The notes under the pieces were generated by a model. The model saw only the letters and a program-made list of their open reading frames with translations, made no database searches and was not told where the DNA came from. A stretch of DNA of 64,000 nucleotides from Cupriavidus sp. U2 (lineage in GTDB: Bacteria; Pseudomonadota; Gammaproteobacteria; Burkholderiales; Burkholderiaceae). Positions 36,564-45,919 of this stretch are shown here, in pieces (within the stretch, counting starts at the first letter, position 1; the number at the start of each line of letters is the position of its first letter). The position numbers were made by a program, and so were the translations under genes. Location of the stretch: the NCBI RefSeq assembly GCF_009663685.2, contig NZ_RCOG02000025.1:1-64000 (forward strand), read 5' to 3'.

Positions 36564-37517
36564 ATGCAGGACGCATCCTTGTCGGTTGAGCCCATTCGCT
36601 ACCCGGACGCACGCATTCAGGCACTTAGCCATCGGTTCGAAAAGTACCACTTGCCTCTGGCGGCAATTGACCGCATCGCTACCGGTGGGCGATGGAATGA
36701 AGGTCCGGTGTGGTTCGGCGATGCACGCTGTCTGCTTTGGAGCGACGTGCCGAACAACCGGATTCTGCGCTGGGACGAGGAAACGGGCAACACAACTATC
36801 TTTCGTAAGCCGTCTAACAACGCCAACGGGAATACTCGCGACAGGCAGGGGCGCCTGATTACGTGCGAACACGGCGGTCGACGAGTCACTCGGACTGAAT
36901 ACGATGGCTCCATCACAGTTCTGGCGGACCAGTACGACGGGAAACCGCTGAACTCCCCCAACGATGTGGTTGTGAAGTCGGATGGATCAATCTGGTTCAC
37001 GGATCCGCCGTTTGGCATCCTTGGGTTCTACCAGGGCGAGAAAGCCGTAGCCGAGCTTCCCGAGCGAATCTATCGCATTGATCTGCATACCGGAGCGCTG
37101 AGCGTGGTTGCAGACGATGTAAGCGGTCCGAATGGCTTGGCTTTCTCTCCGGACGAGAAGCTCCTGTACGTCATCGAGTCCCGCACCCGTCCACGTCGGA
37201 TTCGTGCCTTTAACGTATCCGGCGACGGTGAAAGCCTGACGGACAGCAAGGTGTTGATTGATGCTGGCCCCGGCACCCCTGACGGCTTCAGGGTAGATGT
37301 GGACGGAAACCTTTGGTGCGGTTGGGGAATGGGTACTCCTGAGCTTGACGGAGTACGGATCTTCGCTCCGGACGGTGAGGCTATTGGTCACATTAGCCTT
37401 CCTGAACGATGCGCTAATCTGTGTTTCGGTGGTCGCCACCGTAACCGACTTTTTATGGCATCGTGCACGTCAATCTACGCCCTGTACGTAAACACGCAAG
37501 GCGCAATCGGCGGCTGA
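36564..37517 (+). CDS. SMP-30/gluconolactonase-family lactonase
   Basis: A 317-residue six-bladed beta-propeller. Metal-binding residues are seen in GGRWNEGPVWFGD (Glu), the NSPNDVVVKSDGSIWFTDPPFG region (Asn, Asp), and ...GPNGLAFSPDEKLLYV (Asn) and GTPDGFRVDVDGNLW (Asp), all in the usual order. Such enzymes hydrolyse sugar or other lactones with a divalent metal. No signal peptide is seen. GAGAGGAG lies seven bases before the ATG. It directly follows the amidohydrolase gene. Confidence 0.92.
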   Translation: MQDASLSVEPIRYPDARIQALSHRFEKYHLPLAAIDRIATGGRWNEGPVWFGDARCLLWSDVPNNRILRWDEETGNTTIFRKPSNNANGNTRDRQGRLITCEHGGRRVTRTEYDGSITVLADQYDGKPLNSPNDVVVKSDGSIWFTDPPFGILGFYQGEKAVAELPERIYRIDLHTGALSVVADDVSGPNGLAFSPDEKLLYVIESRTRPRRIRAFNVSGDGESLTDSKVLIDAGPGTPDGFRVDVDGNLWCGWGMGTPELDGVRIFAPDGEAIGHISLPERCANLCFGGRHRNRLFMASCTSIYALYVNTQGAIGG

Positions 37518-37557
37518 CAGGCACCGATACAAGAGTTTCTATAGAGGGGACAGTAAT

Positions 37558-38517
37558 ATGAGAAGGACATTCCTGCGGGTGGCTTTGGCCTCCGCAATGG
37601 CAGCGCTTTGCTCGCAATCTGCAATGGCGACGGATATCGCCCGGATGGTGGTCGCGTTTCCGGCGGGTGGACCTGCTGACGCACTCGCACGGTCCATTGC
37701 AAAGCAACTCGAGGTGGAGCTCAAGCGAACGGTCATTATTGACAACCGCCCGGGTGCAAATGGCGCTATCGCAGTCAGCGCGGTAACGAAGGGGCCCGCT
37801 GACGGTTCGGTCTTTTTTCTGACCAGCGCCGGCGCAATCGTTATCAATCCGGCGTTGTATAAGAACCTGTCCTATAAGCCTGAGAAGGACTTGGTTCCCG
37901 TCTCTCTTGTGACGACCACGCCGCAGGTCATCGTTGCTCCCATGAATTCCAAGTTTGCGACGGCAAAAGACATTGTTGCTTTGAGTCGCTCGGGCAAGCC
38001 GGTTTCGCTCGCTTCGTCCGGGATCGGTAGCATGCCACATATGGCTATCGAACTCTTCAAGGCGTCGACGGGCGCGGACTTCCTGCACGTTGCCTATAAG
38101 GGTGCAGCGCCGGCAATCACCGACACCATTGGCGGGCAAGTTGATGCTTTTTTCGGCGATGCCTCTGGTCTACTAACGTTCATCACCGGGAAGAAGCTTA
38201 AGCCCATCGCCGTCACGACCAGTGCGAGGCTACCTTATCTTCCCAACGTACCAACGCTTGAAGAGAGTGGTATCAAAGGGGTCATCGCTGAGAACTGGTA
38301 CGGCGTGATGGCACCAGCTGGAACCTCACAGAAGGTTGTCCAGGAACTTAATTCTGCTATTCGCAAGACGCTCGCGAACAAGGAAGTGCAGGCTAGTCTC
38401 ACGACCATGGGTATGACTCCGGCACCTTCGTCTCCTTCGGAATTTGCTACCCGGATCCGTTCGGATGGTGAGAAGTGGTCGCGCCTCATCACGGAACGGG
38501 GCGTGAAGCCGGAGTAA
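37558..38517 (+). CDS. Bug-family periplasmic solute-binding protein 4
   Basis: A 319-residue Bug receptor. Signal peptide RVALASAMAALCSQSAMAT; then DIARMVVAFPAGGPADALAR, IDNRPGANGAIAVSAV, and VPTLEESGIKGVIAENWYGV. The usual YPxKPI lead-in is shortened to DIA, making it the most divergent of the six. GAGGGG precedes the ATG. It ends the transcription unit, with a terminator about 65 bases further on. Confidence 0.9.
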   Translation: MRRTFLRVALASAMAALCSQSAMATDIARMVVAFPAGGPADALARSIAKQLEVELKRTVIIDNRPGANGAIAVSAVTKGPADGSVFFLTSAGAIVINPALYKNLSYKPEKDLVPVSLVTTTPQVIVAPMNSKFATAKDIVALSRSGKPVSLASSGIGSMPHMAIELFKASTGADFLHVAYKGAAPAITDTIGGQVDAFFGDASGLLTFITGKKLKPIAVTTSARLPYLPNVPTLEESGIKGVIAENWYGVMAPAGTSQKVVQELNSAIRKTLANKEVQASLTTMGMTPAPSSPSEFATRIRSDGEKWSRLITERGVKPE

Positions 38518-38582
38518 TACGCAGCTGAATTGTATGACCCCCTGTCCGACTTCGTACAGTCTCCAGGAATTGAGGCAGGGTT

Positions 38583-38616
38583 AGCCCGACGGAGTGCCAA
38601 CCACCGGGCTTTTTTG
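38583..38616 (+). terminator. Rho-independent terminator after Bug4
   Basis: AGCCCG (38583-38588) pairs with CGGGCT (38605-38610), followed by TTTTTTG. The loop is long (16 bases). It separates the CMD-to-Bug4 unit from the Bug5 unit. Confidence 0.65.
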
Positions 38617-38799
38617 TTTTGCCTGCGTGCGTTGTTCGACGACGGCTTCCATTGTTGTTCGAAGTAAATTCCACTGCATGGAATTTTGGGGATGTCCGAT
38701 CGCAAGCTTGTCGCTAACCTGTATCTATCAAAGAAGCGCACTGAGATAGAAGACGTATCTCATCTCGGGCGGACAAGCATTCGTCAACAGGAGACAAGT

Positions 38800-39792
38800 A
38801 TGAACATCATCCGTGCGACATTCGTACGAAGCATCGCTGTCGCTTTGATTCCGCTGGCAGCGGCTCTGGCGCCATCCGCAGTGTCTGCTGCTTATCCCGA
38901 TAAGCCGATTCGCCTAGTCGTTCCGTTTGCTCCTGGCGGTGGTACGGACTTGGTTGCACGTGCCATGGGAATCACGATGGGCGAGGATCTGGGCCAGCCC
39001 GTTATCGTGGATAACAAGCCTGGCGGTAGCACCATCATCGGTACGGATGCGGTCGCCAAGGCCGCGCCCGATGGCTACACGATGGTGATGGCAACTCTGG
39101 CGCACGCGGTCAACCCGAGCCTTCACAAGAAGCTGCCCTTCGATACGGAAAAGGCTTTTGCGCCGGTGATGCTCGTCGGTCGCTCACCGAACGTGCTGGT
39201 AGTTCGCCCGGACAGTCCGATTAAGTCCGTTCAAGATCTCATTGCGGCTGCCAAAGCGAAGCCGGGAAGAATCAGCTACGCCTCGCAAGGCGCGGGCACA
39301 TCGGCCCACTTGGCCGGTGAGCTCTTCAAGAAGCTGGCCAAGGTAGACATGAATCATATCCCATATCGTGGGGCGGGCCCGGCAATTACTGACCTGCTTG
39401 GTGGGCAGGTCGATGTGATGTTTGCAACCGCGGCGGCGGTAGGGCCGCACCTTGAGAGCGGGAAGCTCCGCGCGATTGCAGTGACCACGGCTCAACGATC
39501 ACAGGCGGGCGGTCTGAGCAAGGTTCCGACCATCGCCGAAAGCGGTGTTCCAGGATACGCCGCCGACAGCTGGTATGGCCTTTTCGTGCCGGCAGGCACG
39601 CCGAAGGATGTCATCGCACGCCTGAATGCTGCAGCCAAGAAGGCAGTTCAAACGGAAGCTTTTCGCAAACGTGCTGAACAGGAAGGTCTCACTGTAAGCG
39701 CTGGATCACCTGAGGATTTTGGGCGGTATGTCGCCGGTGAGAGCCAGCGCTGGAGCAAGATCATCAAGGAATCAAACATCACGGCTGACTGA
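38800..39792 (+). CDS. Bug-family periplasmic solute-binding protein 5
   Basis: A 330-residue Bug receptor. Signal peptide SIAVALIPLAAALAPSAVSA; then YPDKPIRLVVPFAPGGGTDLVAR, VDNKPGGSTIIGTDAV and VPTIAESGVPGYAADSWYGL. CAGGAG lies seven bases before the ATG at 38800; the frame extends upstream to 38686 without a translation signal. First gene of the second plus-strand run: Bug5, enoyl-CoA hydratase, acyl-CoA synthetase, hydrolase, PrpD2, Bug6, IclR. Confidence 0.92.
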   Translation: MNIIRATFVRSIAVALIPLAAALAPSAVSAAYPDKPIRLVVPFAPGGGTDLVARAMGITMGEDLGQPVIVDNKPGGSTIIGTDAVAKAAPDGYTMVMATLAHAVNPSLHKKLPFDTEKAFAPVMLVGRSPNVLVVRPDSPIKSVQDLIAAAKAKPGRISYASQGAGTSAHLAGELFKKLAKVDMNHIPYRGAGPAITDLLGGQVDVMFATAAAVGPHLESGKLRAIAVTTAQRSQAGGLSKVPTIAESGVPGYAADSWYGLFVPAGTPKDVIARLNAAAKKAVQTEAFRKRAEQEGLTVSAGSPEDFGRYVAGESQRWSKIIKESNITAD

Positions 39793-39824
39793 CCGCGTTG
39801 CCGTCACGAAAACTGGATTGAAAC

Positions 39825-40619
39825 ATGGAAAACTACTCCCTTATCGAACTGAAGTACGAGTCTGGCATTGCTGTCATTGCTCTGAACCGTCCCGAGAAGC
39901 GCAATGCGATGAGTGACGACATGCGAACCGAGTTCATCGATGCACTCGAGCGCATTACGGCCGACAAAGCTGTGCGGGCTTTGGTTATCACCGGAAACGG
40001 TAAGGGTTTCTGTGCCGGCGGCGACGTATCCGGTATGAAGCGCCGGATGGAAGCACCACAAGGCGAGGTTGGTTTCAACGGTTGGAGCCGCCAGCAGCGT
40101 GTGCACTACACCCAACAGCTGCTCCACACCATGCCTAAGCCGACTATTGCGGCGGTCAATGGTGCGGCGGCGGGTCTGGGTGCTGACACGGCGTTGTGCT
40201 GCGACTTTGTCATCGCATCCGAACATGCGTCGTTCTCGTGGTCGTACATCAATCGTGGTCTGATTCCGGATGGTGGCGGCATGTATTTCCTGCCGCGACG
40301 GGTTGGCCTGGCGAAGGCCAAGGAGCTGGTCTTTACCGGTCGGAAGGTCGCGGTTGAAGAGGCTAAGGAGATTGGCATTGTCGATCGAGTCAGCCAGGCT
40401 GACAGCCTTCTAGAAGACGCTGTGGCATGGGCGAAAGAACTGAGTCAAGGTTCGCCGACTGCAATCGCGCTGGGTAAAACAATCATGAATCAGTCCTACG
40501 AACTGGCGGCAGATCAGATTTTTGCTCAGGGCAGCCAGGCCCAAGGCATCTGCTACACCAGCACTGAACACCGTGAATCCGTGCTGGCTTTCCTGAATAA
40601 ACTCGCAGACAAAGGCTGA
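39825..40619 (+). CDS. Enoyl-CoA hydratase/isomerase-family protein
   Basis: A 264-residue crotonase-fold enzyme. Oxyanion-hole segments are GKGFCAGGDVSGMKRR and AAVNGAAAGLGADTALCCDFV; PDGGGMYFLPRRVGLAKAKEL has the usual catalytic loop region. The first classical Glu position is Ala/Gly-like, and the second site reads PDGG, so it may be a hydratase of unusual substrate or an isomerase/hydrolase variant. It is encoded directly before the acyl-CoA synthetase (three bases), which would provide its CoA thioester. Confidence 0.9.
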   Translation: MENYSLIELKYESGIAVIALNRPEKRNAMSDDMRTEFIDALERITADKAVRALVITGNGKGFCAGGDVSGMKRRMEAPQGEVGFNGWSRQQRVHYTQQLLHTMPKPTIAAVNGAAAGLGADTALCCDFVIASEHASFSWSYINRGLIPDGGGMYFLPRRVGLAKAKELVFTGRKVAVEEAKEIGIVDRVSQADSLLEDAVAWAKELSQGSPTAIALGKTIMNQSYELAADQIFAQGSQAQGICYTSTEHRESVLAFLNKLADKG

Positions 40620-40622
40620 GCC

Positions 40623-42713
40623 ATGAATGCAATCCAACGCCTTGTGGCACCGCGTAGCGTCGCTGTAATCGGTGCATCCGCTGACCCAACGAAGACTGCT
40701 GGTCGGCCGGTCCAGTATCTCCGTAAGCACGGGTTCACCGGCGCCATCTATCCTATTAACCCGAAGGTTGGTGAGATTGATGGTCTGCGGTGCTACCCGG
40801 ACGTAGCTTCCCTGCCTGAGGTACCCGACGTCGGTATCGTATTGCTTGGCGCTGAGCGTGCGCATTTGGCCGTTCGCGATCTCGCTGCCAAGGGCGCCGG
40901 TGCCGCGATTGTGCTGGCAAGCGGGTACACTGAAACCGGCCCCGAGGGCGCACGGCGTCAAGCTGAGCTGATTGAGGCTGCGGGGAATATGCGGCTGCTC
41001 GGCCCGAACACGATCGGCCTGGTGAACCTGACTGACGGAATTCCGCTGTCTGCTAGCGGTGCGTTGGAGATGGATAAGTTTCCGGCCGGCAGCATCGGTG
41101 TTGTTTCGCAAAGCGGCGGCATCCTCGGCGCTCTTCTGTCACGTGCCGCGGCGCGAGGCATCGGTATGTCCAAGCTTGTTTCGACGAGCAACGAGGTGGA
41201 TCTCGACCTGGCGGACTTTGTCGATTATCTGGCCGACGATGAGGCCACCAAGGTAATCGCGCTTTATGTCGAGAGCATCCGCAACCCGGAAACCTTCCGG
41301 CGTGCTGCACTTAAGGCGGCTCGCGCTGGCAAGCCCGTTGTAGCATTCAAGATTGGTCGTTCGGAGAGCGGCGCGCGTGCCGCCGTATCGCATACTGGTG
41401 CGCTCGCGGGTGCGGACCGAATGTATGACGCGTTGTTCGACCAAGTGGGCGTCATTCGTGCGCAGTCCTTCGCAGACCTGTTGGATATCCCAGCCGCGCT
41501 CTCCACGGGGCGAAAACTGGCGGGAAAGCGAATCGCAATCCTCACCTCTACAGGCGGTGCTGGTACGCTGGTTTCGGATAGCCTGGGTGTCGCTGGTTTC
41601 GAGACTCCGGCCCCAGATGAAGAGACTGCTGAAAAGCTGCGAGCGCTGCAGAAAGGAGATCATGCTGCGCTGGACCGAAACCCGATTGACGTTACGTTAG
41701 CCGGCCTGCAGCCGGACCTGCTTCGTGCGGCGATTCGCATTCTGCTGGACAGCCCGAGCTACGACGCAGTAACTGTGATTGTTGGATCGTCGAGTCTGGC
41801 AATGCCCGACCTGATGGCGAATGCAATTCGCGATTGCTTGCCGACCAGCGCCAAGCCGGTTATCGCATACGTCAGCCCGCACGCGCCGGAAGTGGCGTCG
41901 CTCTTGAATCAGTGCGCAGTGCCGGCGTTTTCGGCCCCTGAGGCGTGCACCGTGGCTTTCCAAGCGATGTTGCACTCCAGCTCGTTTAATACCGCAGAGG
42001 ATCTCGGAACCGAACCGAAGGCAGCTCCCAACCTTGACAGCTTTGGTTCGGGTTCACTGGATGAGGCTGCCGGCAAAGCACTCTTTGGTGCGTTTGGGGT
42101 GCCAGTGACGCGAGAGACGGTGGTGAAGAGCCAAGAGGAAGCTCTCGCTGCCGCCAGGCAGTTCGAGGGTGGCGTGGTGCTGAAGATTCTCTCTGGCGAA
42201 ATCACCCATAAGAGCGACGTCGGCGGGGTGGCTGTCAATGTGGACCCAGCTAAAATTGGTGAGCGTCTGATTCAGATGGGCGACCAAGTCGAGAAAGCGG
42301 TCGGCACGCGCCCGACTCGCTTCCTGGTACAGGAAATGGTGAAGGGCGGCGTTGAGGTTATTCTCGGCATGCACCGGGACCCCCTCGGTACCGGCATTCT
42401 CCTTGGCATGGGAGGTGTCACCGCCGAACTTTTCGAAGACACGACCCTGCGGCTGCTGCCACGGGGCCGCGGATTGTCGAAGACTGTCGCACTTGAGATG
42501 ATCCGTTCGTTGAAGACCGCACCGCTGCTGGAGGGCTATCGGGGTCGGCCGAAGGCGGATGTGGATGCGCTGGCAGATGCCATCGTAGCCTTCTCAGGCA
42601 TGGTTGCTTCGCTCGGTGAAAAGTTGGTGGAAGCCGAAATCAACCCCATCTTTGTCCTGCCGCAAGGACGCGGCGTGGTGGCCGGTGATGCAGTCGCAGT
42701 CCTCGGTTCCTGA
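40623..42713 (+). CDS. NDP-forming acyl-CoA synthetase (acetate-CoA ligase family, fused alpha-beta)
   Basis: A 696-residue protein. Residues 1-130 form a CoA-binding domain (APRSVAVIGASADPTKTAGRPV); two ligase domains follow with the phosphorylated His in VSHTGALAGADRMYDALF; residues from about 480 are an ATP-grasp domain (VVLKILSGEITHKSDVGGVAV). It makes an acyl-CoA from a free acid with ATP to ADP and phosphate. Substrates in this family include short-chain, aryl and dicarboxylic acids. It probably activates the pathway acid for the adjacent crotonase-fold enzyme. The following hydrolase gene overlaps its end by 26 bases. Confidence 0.9.
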   Translation: MNAIQRLVAPRSVAVIGASADPTKTAGRPVQYLRKHGFTGAIYPINPKVGEIDGLRCYPDVASLPEVPDVGIVLLGAERAHLAVRDLAAKGAGAAIVLASGYTETGPEGARRQAELIEAAGNMRLLGPNTIGLVNLTDGIPLSASGALEMDKFPAGSIGVVSQSGGILGALLSRAAARGIGMSKLVSTSNEVDLDLADFVDYLADDEATKVIALYVESIRNPETFRRAALKAARAGKPVVAFKIGRSESGARAAVSHTGALAGADRMYDALFDQVGVIRAQSFADLLDIPAALSTGRKLAGKRIAILTSTGGAGTLVSDSLGVAGFETPAPDEETAEKLRALQKGDHAALDRNPIDVTLAGLQPDLLRAAIRILLDSPSYDAVTVIVGSSSLAMPDLMANAIRDCLPTSAKPVIAYVSPHAPEVASLLNQCAVPAFSAPEACTVAFQAMLHSSSFNTAEDLGTEPKAAPNLDSFGSGSLDEAAGKALFGAFGVPVTRETVVKSQEEALAAARQFEGGVVLKILSGEITHKSDVGGVAVNVDPAKIGERLIQMGDQVEKAVGTRPTRFLVQEMVKGGVEVILGMHRDPLGTGILLGMGGVTAELFEDTTLRLLPRGRGLSKTVALEMIRSLKTAPLLEGYRGRPKADVDALADAIVAFSGMVASLGEKLVEAEINPIFVLPQGRGVVAGDAVAVLGS

Positions 42714-43563
42714 AGTCCTGACGACTTCGGTGGACGGCTGCAAAGTCGCATGGCGGGTCGTCGGCGACGGCCCGCCAGCGATTCTTCTGCATGGCGGTCA
42801 TGGCTCGTGGAGACACTGGGCTCGGAATATCGAATCGTTGTCGGGGATACGCCGGCTGCTGATTCCCGATATGCCAGGGTTTGGCGACTCCGACGACTCG
42901 CCGGTGGCTGACATGGCCGGATTTGTCGGCCTTTTGGCGAAATCGATAGACCAACTACCCACCTGTGACGGACGCGTCGACCTGGTGGGTTTCTCGTTTG
43001 GTGGATTTGCTGCAGCTCATCTTGTGCACCATGAGCTGCTGGCGCTTCGGGTTCGAAGCCTCGCGTTGCTTGGTCCTGTCGGACATGGCGGTTCCCGCAG
43101 GTTGACGCGCGATCTAGTCGACTGGAGGCGCGTTGCGGGTGCAGATGCGCTTGCCGAGGCGTTGCGGCATAACCTTGCCACATTCATGTTCGCGGAGTGG
43201 ACCGAAGTGGACGACGAGGCGCTAGAAATCCACACGGCGGCATGCCAATCGACCCGATTTCGCAGCAAGGTCATCTCCCGGAAGGGAGGCCTTCAAAAGG
43301 CAATCTTTAGCTTTGAGGGTCCGCTTCTCATGGCCTGGGGGGATGCAGACGTCACAGTCATCCCTACCGATATTCCGGACATCATCCGCGCCTCCCGTCC
43401 CCGTTCTCATACGCAATACCTGAATGGCCACACACGCGTGTTCGTTGTTCCGGCAGCGGGGCATTGGGTTCAGTACGAGGCGAGTCAATCGGTAAATGAA
43501 CTCCTGCTGCAGTTTTGGCGGGACACAGAACATAGTCCGGCTGGTGCCGGGCAAGGAGCCTAA
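42688..43563 (+). CDS. Alpha/beta hydrolase with intact serine elbow
   Basis: A 291-residue hydrolase. AILLHGGHGSWRHWARN is the oxyanion strand, LVGFSFGGFAAAHL the nucleophile elbow with Ser, and VFVVPAAGHWVQYEASQ holds the catalytic His. The start at 42688 lies inside the end of the synthetase gene, suggesting translational coupling; the frame further upstream is shadow. Unlike the hydrolase at 27758 its triad looks complete. It may cleave a C-C bond or an ester or lactone. Confidence 0.88.
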   Translation: MQSQSSVPEVLTTSVDGCKVAWRVVGDGPPAILLHGGHGSWRHWARNIESLSGIRRLLIPDMPGFGDSDDSPVADMAGFVGLLAKSIDQLPTCDGRVDLVGFSFGGFAAAHLVHHELLALRVRSLALLGPVGHGGSRRLTRDLVDWRRVAGADALAEALRHNLATFMFAEWTEVDDEALEIHTAACQSTRFRSKVISRKGGLQKAIFSFEGPLLMAWGDADVTVIPTDIPDIIRASRPRSHTQYLNGHTRVFVVPAAGHWVQYEASQSVNELLLQFWRDTEHSPAGAGQGA

Positions 43564-43565
43564 AC

Positions 43566-44897
43566 GTGTACGCAACAGAAGCCTTCGGCAAGTTCTACTC
43601 CATGGTCCAGTCTGCACCGCTTCCCCCCGAAGCCATCCACCATGCCAAACGCGCACTTGTGGATTGGCATGCCGCGGTTTATCCAGGTATCAGCCACGAG
43701 GCCGTTAGGATCCTTGAGCGCGTCCTTGAAGACGAACTGGGGAAGGGTAGCGCAAAGCTGGCATCTGGTAGGTCCGCGACCGCCAGGGCTGCGGCGTTAA
43801 TCAACGGCGCTGCCGCGCATGCCGCTGAGATCGATGACAGTTTCAAGGACGCCATGTATCACCCTGGCGCACCTACGATTGCCGCGGCTATCGCTGCTGC
43901 CCAAGACGTAGGCGCCACTGGAGATACGCTGCTTAAGGGGATTGTCGTCGGTTACGAGATCTCCACTCGAATTGGCGTAGCTCTTGGTCGAGGTCACTAC
44001 AAATACTGGCACAACACAGCGACTGTCGGAGTATTTGGTGCCGCGTCCGCAGCCGCCTTCATTTACGGTGCCACTCCGGCCCAACTGGCTCACGCGCTAG
44101 CGACGGCCGCGACATTCTCAGCAGGCCTGCAACAAGCATTCCGGATGGACTCCATGTCGAAGCCGCTGCATGTGGGGCGCGCTGCAGAGGGTGGCCTGCT
44201 GGCGGCCAAAGCAGCGGCTGCAGACGCGACAGGTTCGCTGGATGTCCTAGATGGTGATGCTGGACTCGGTAAGGCTATGTCCGATGGGGCAAACTGGGGC
44301 TCGGTGGCGGCGACGCTCGGCAGTGACTTCCATATCTGCCGATTGACTTTTAAGAACCACATTGGTTGCGGCCACACGTTCGCGGCTATTGATGGTGCCC
44401 TAGCGTTGAAGGCCGTGCTCGGCATCGATTCCAGCAAAATCAAACGCATCCAAGTAGCGACATACCGGCCTGCGCTCGATATCGCCTGCAATCTAAATCC
44501 GAAGTCCGAGAACGAGGCGAAGTTCAGCCTGAAGTACATCGTCGCGACGGCTTTGGCATTTGGCAGTGTGCGGCTTGCGGCGTACACGCCAGAAAGGATT
44601 GCTGACGCCCAAACTCGCCGATTGATGGACTGCATGACCATTGAGGTGGATCCGGAAATTGACGCGGCGTTTCCTGGGAAGCGCGCTGCGAACATCCGCA
44701 TTGAGACGGTCGACGGCCAACTTGCGGAACACTTCCAGCCAAATCGTAAGGGCGACCCTGAGGAGCCTCTCACTGACGCAGACCTTGACGCGAAGCTGCT
44801 CGAACTTGCTTCTCCTGTTTTGGGGCAGTCCGTGGCAGAGAAGCTTGCTTCAACACTTTGGAGTATGGACCGTTCGAAAGCAGTGGAATTCGCATAG
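43566..44897 (+). CDS. MmgE/PrpD-family protein 2
   Basis: A 443-residue MmgE/PrpD protein with VNGAAAHAAEIDDSFKDAMYHPGAPTIAAA-type core (here INGAAAHAAEIDDSFK) and the active-site loop FKNHIGCGHTFAAIDGAL. It is only distantly like PrpD1 at 30730, so the two probably act on different polycarboxylates or at different steps. A GTG start with AAGGAG nine bases upstream, immediately after the hydrolase stop, is the best supported. It is followed by Bug6. Confidence 0.88.
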   Translation: MYATEAFGKFYSMVQSAPLPPEAIHHAKRALVDWHAAVYPGISHEAVRILERVLEDELGKGSAKLASGRSATARAAALINGAAAHAAEIDDSFKDAMYHPGAPTIAAAIAAAQDVGATGDTLLKGIVVGYEISTRIGVALGRGHYKYWHNTATVGVFGAASAAAFIYGATPAQLAHALATAATFSAGLQQAFRMDSMSKPLHVGRAAEGGLLAAKAAAADATGSLDVLDGDAGLGKAMSDGANWGSVAATLGSDFHICRLTFKNHIGCGHTFAAIDGALALKAVLGIDSSKIKRIQVATYRPALDIACNLNPKSENEAKFSLKYIVATALAFGSVRLAAYTPERIADAQTRRLMDCMTIEVDPEIDAAFPGKRAANIRIETVDGQLAEHFQPNRKGDPEEPLTDADLDAKLLELASPVLGQSVAEKLASTLWSMDRSKAVEFA

Positions 44898-44931
44898 TAA
44901 CGAAATAGAACAGAGACAAGGAGGAGACGAT

Positions 44932-45897
44932 ATGCGTAGAAATATCTTGAGGCTGGCCTGCGCCTACATAGCGGTCTCGGCGCTGCCCGTTCTGGCAGCA
45001 GCGTATCCGGAGCGGCCCGTTCGGATTATTGTTCCGTTTCCTGCAGGGGGAGGAACGGATGCCATTGCAAGATCGCTCGGAGAAGAGCTCTCGCGCCGCC
45101 TCGGTAAGCCATTCATCGTCGAGAACAAGCCAGGCGCGGCGTCCATCATGGGCTCGGACCAAGTGAGTAAGAGTCCGGCTGATGGGTACACGCTGCTCTT
45201 GACCACTAGCGCGCTCGCGATTGTGGCAAGTGTCGGTCCCAAGCTGCCATATGATGGTACGCGTGCGTTCGAGCCGATCGCGTTGCTAGGACGAGCACCT
45301 AACGTTGTGCTTGTCCGAAAGGACAGTCGGTTGAAATCCATGGAGGACCTATTGCAGGTCGCCAAGGCTTCGCCCGGCAAGCTGACATATGGCTCAGCTG
45401 GCAACGGAAGTTCAGTTCATCTGGCTGCCGAGTACCTGCAGGCGATGTCTGGCATCAGGCTGATACACGTACCGTACAAAGGATCCGCACCTCAGTTTTC
45501 CGACCTTCTCGCAGGCCATATCGACGCAGCATTTGCCACTATGGCAAGCTCTGCCGGCCTCATCCGAGATGGCCGCGTACGCGCGCTCGCTGTGACTTCT
45601 GCGGAACGTTCGCCCACGTTTCCAGAGGTACCGACCATCAGCGAAGTGGGCGTGAAGGGCTATAGCGCTGACGTCTGGTACGGCGTCTTTGCTCCGAAGG
45701 GAACGTCGCCAGCTATCGTCCAGGTTCTCTATCAAGCCATTGAGAGTGCTTCGGCGAGCGGCCCCTATCGCGAGCGTCTTGCGCGGGAGGGAGTGACTGG
45801 AAGAGTAGGTGCGCCGCAAGATTTGACGATCACGGTCGACCAGGAAGTCGCGCGATGGAAGAGCGTCGCGAAGGAACGAAACATTCAGTTTGACTAG
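44932..45897 (+). CDS. Bug-family periplasmic solute-binding protein 6
   Basis: A 321-residue Bug receptor. Signal peptide LRLACAYIAVSALPVLAA; YPERPVRIIVPFPAGGGTDAIAR; VENKPGAASIMGSDQV; VPTISEVGVKGYSADVWYGV. AAGGAGGAG stands before the ATG at 44932; the frame upstream to 44641 is shadow of PrpD2. The next gene, an IclR regulator, begins 22 bases after its stop. Confidence 0.92.
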   Translation: MRRNILRLACAYIAVSALPVLAAAYPERPVRIIVPFPAGGGTDAIARSLGEELSRRLGKPFIVENKPGAASIMGSDQVSKSPADGYTLLLTTSALAIVASVGPKLPYDGTRAFEPIALLGRAPNVVLVRKDSRLKSMEDLLQVAKASPGKLTYGSAGNGSSVHLAAEYLQAMSGIRLIHVPYKGSAPQFSDLLAGHIDAAFATMASSAGLIRDGRVRALAVTSAERSPTFPEVPTISEVGVKGYSADVWYGVFAPKGTSPAIVQVLYQAIESASASGPYRERLAREGVTGRVGAPQDLTITVDQEVARWKSVAKERNIQFD

Positions 45898-45919
45898 CCA
45901 CATCGGCCGGCGGATCACC

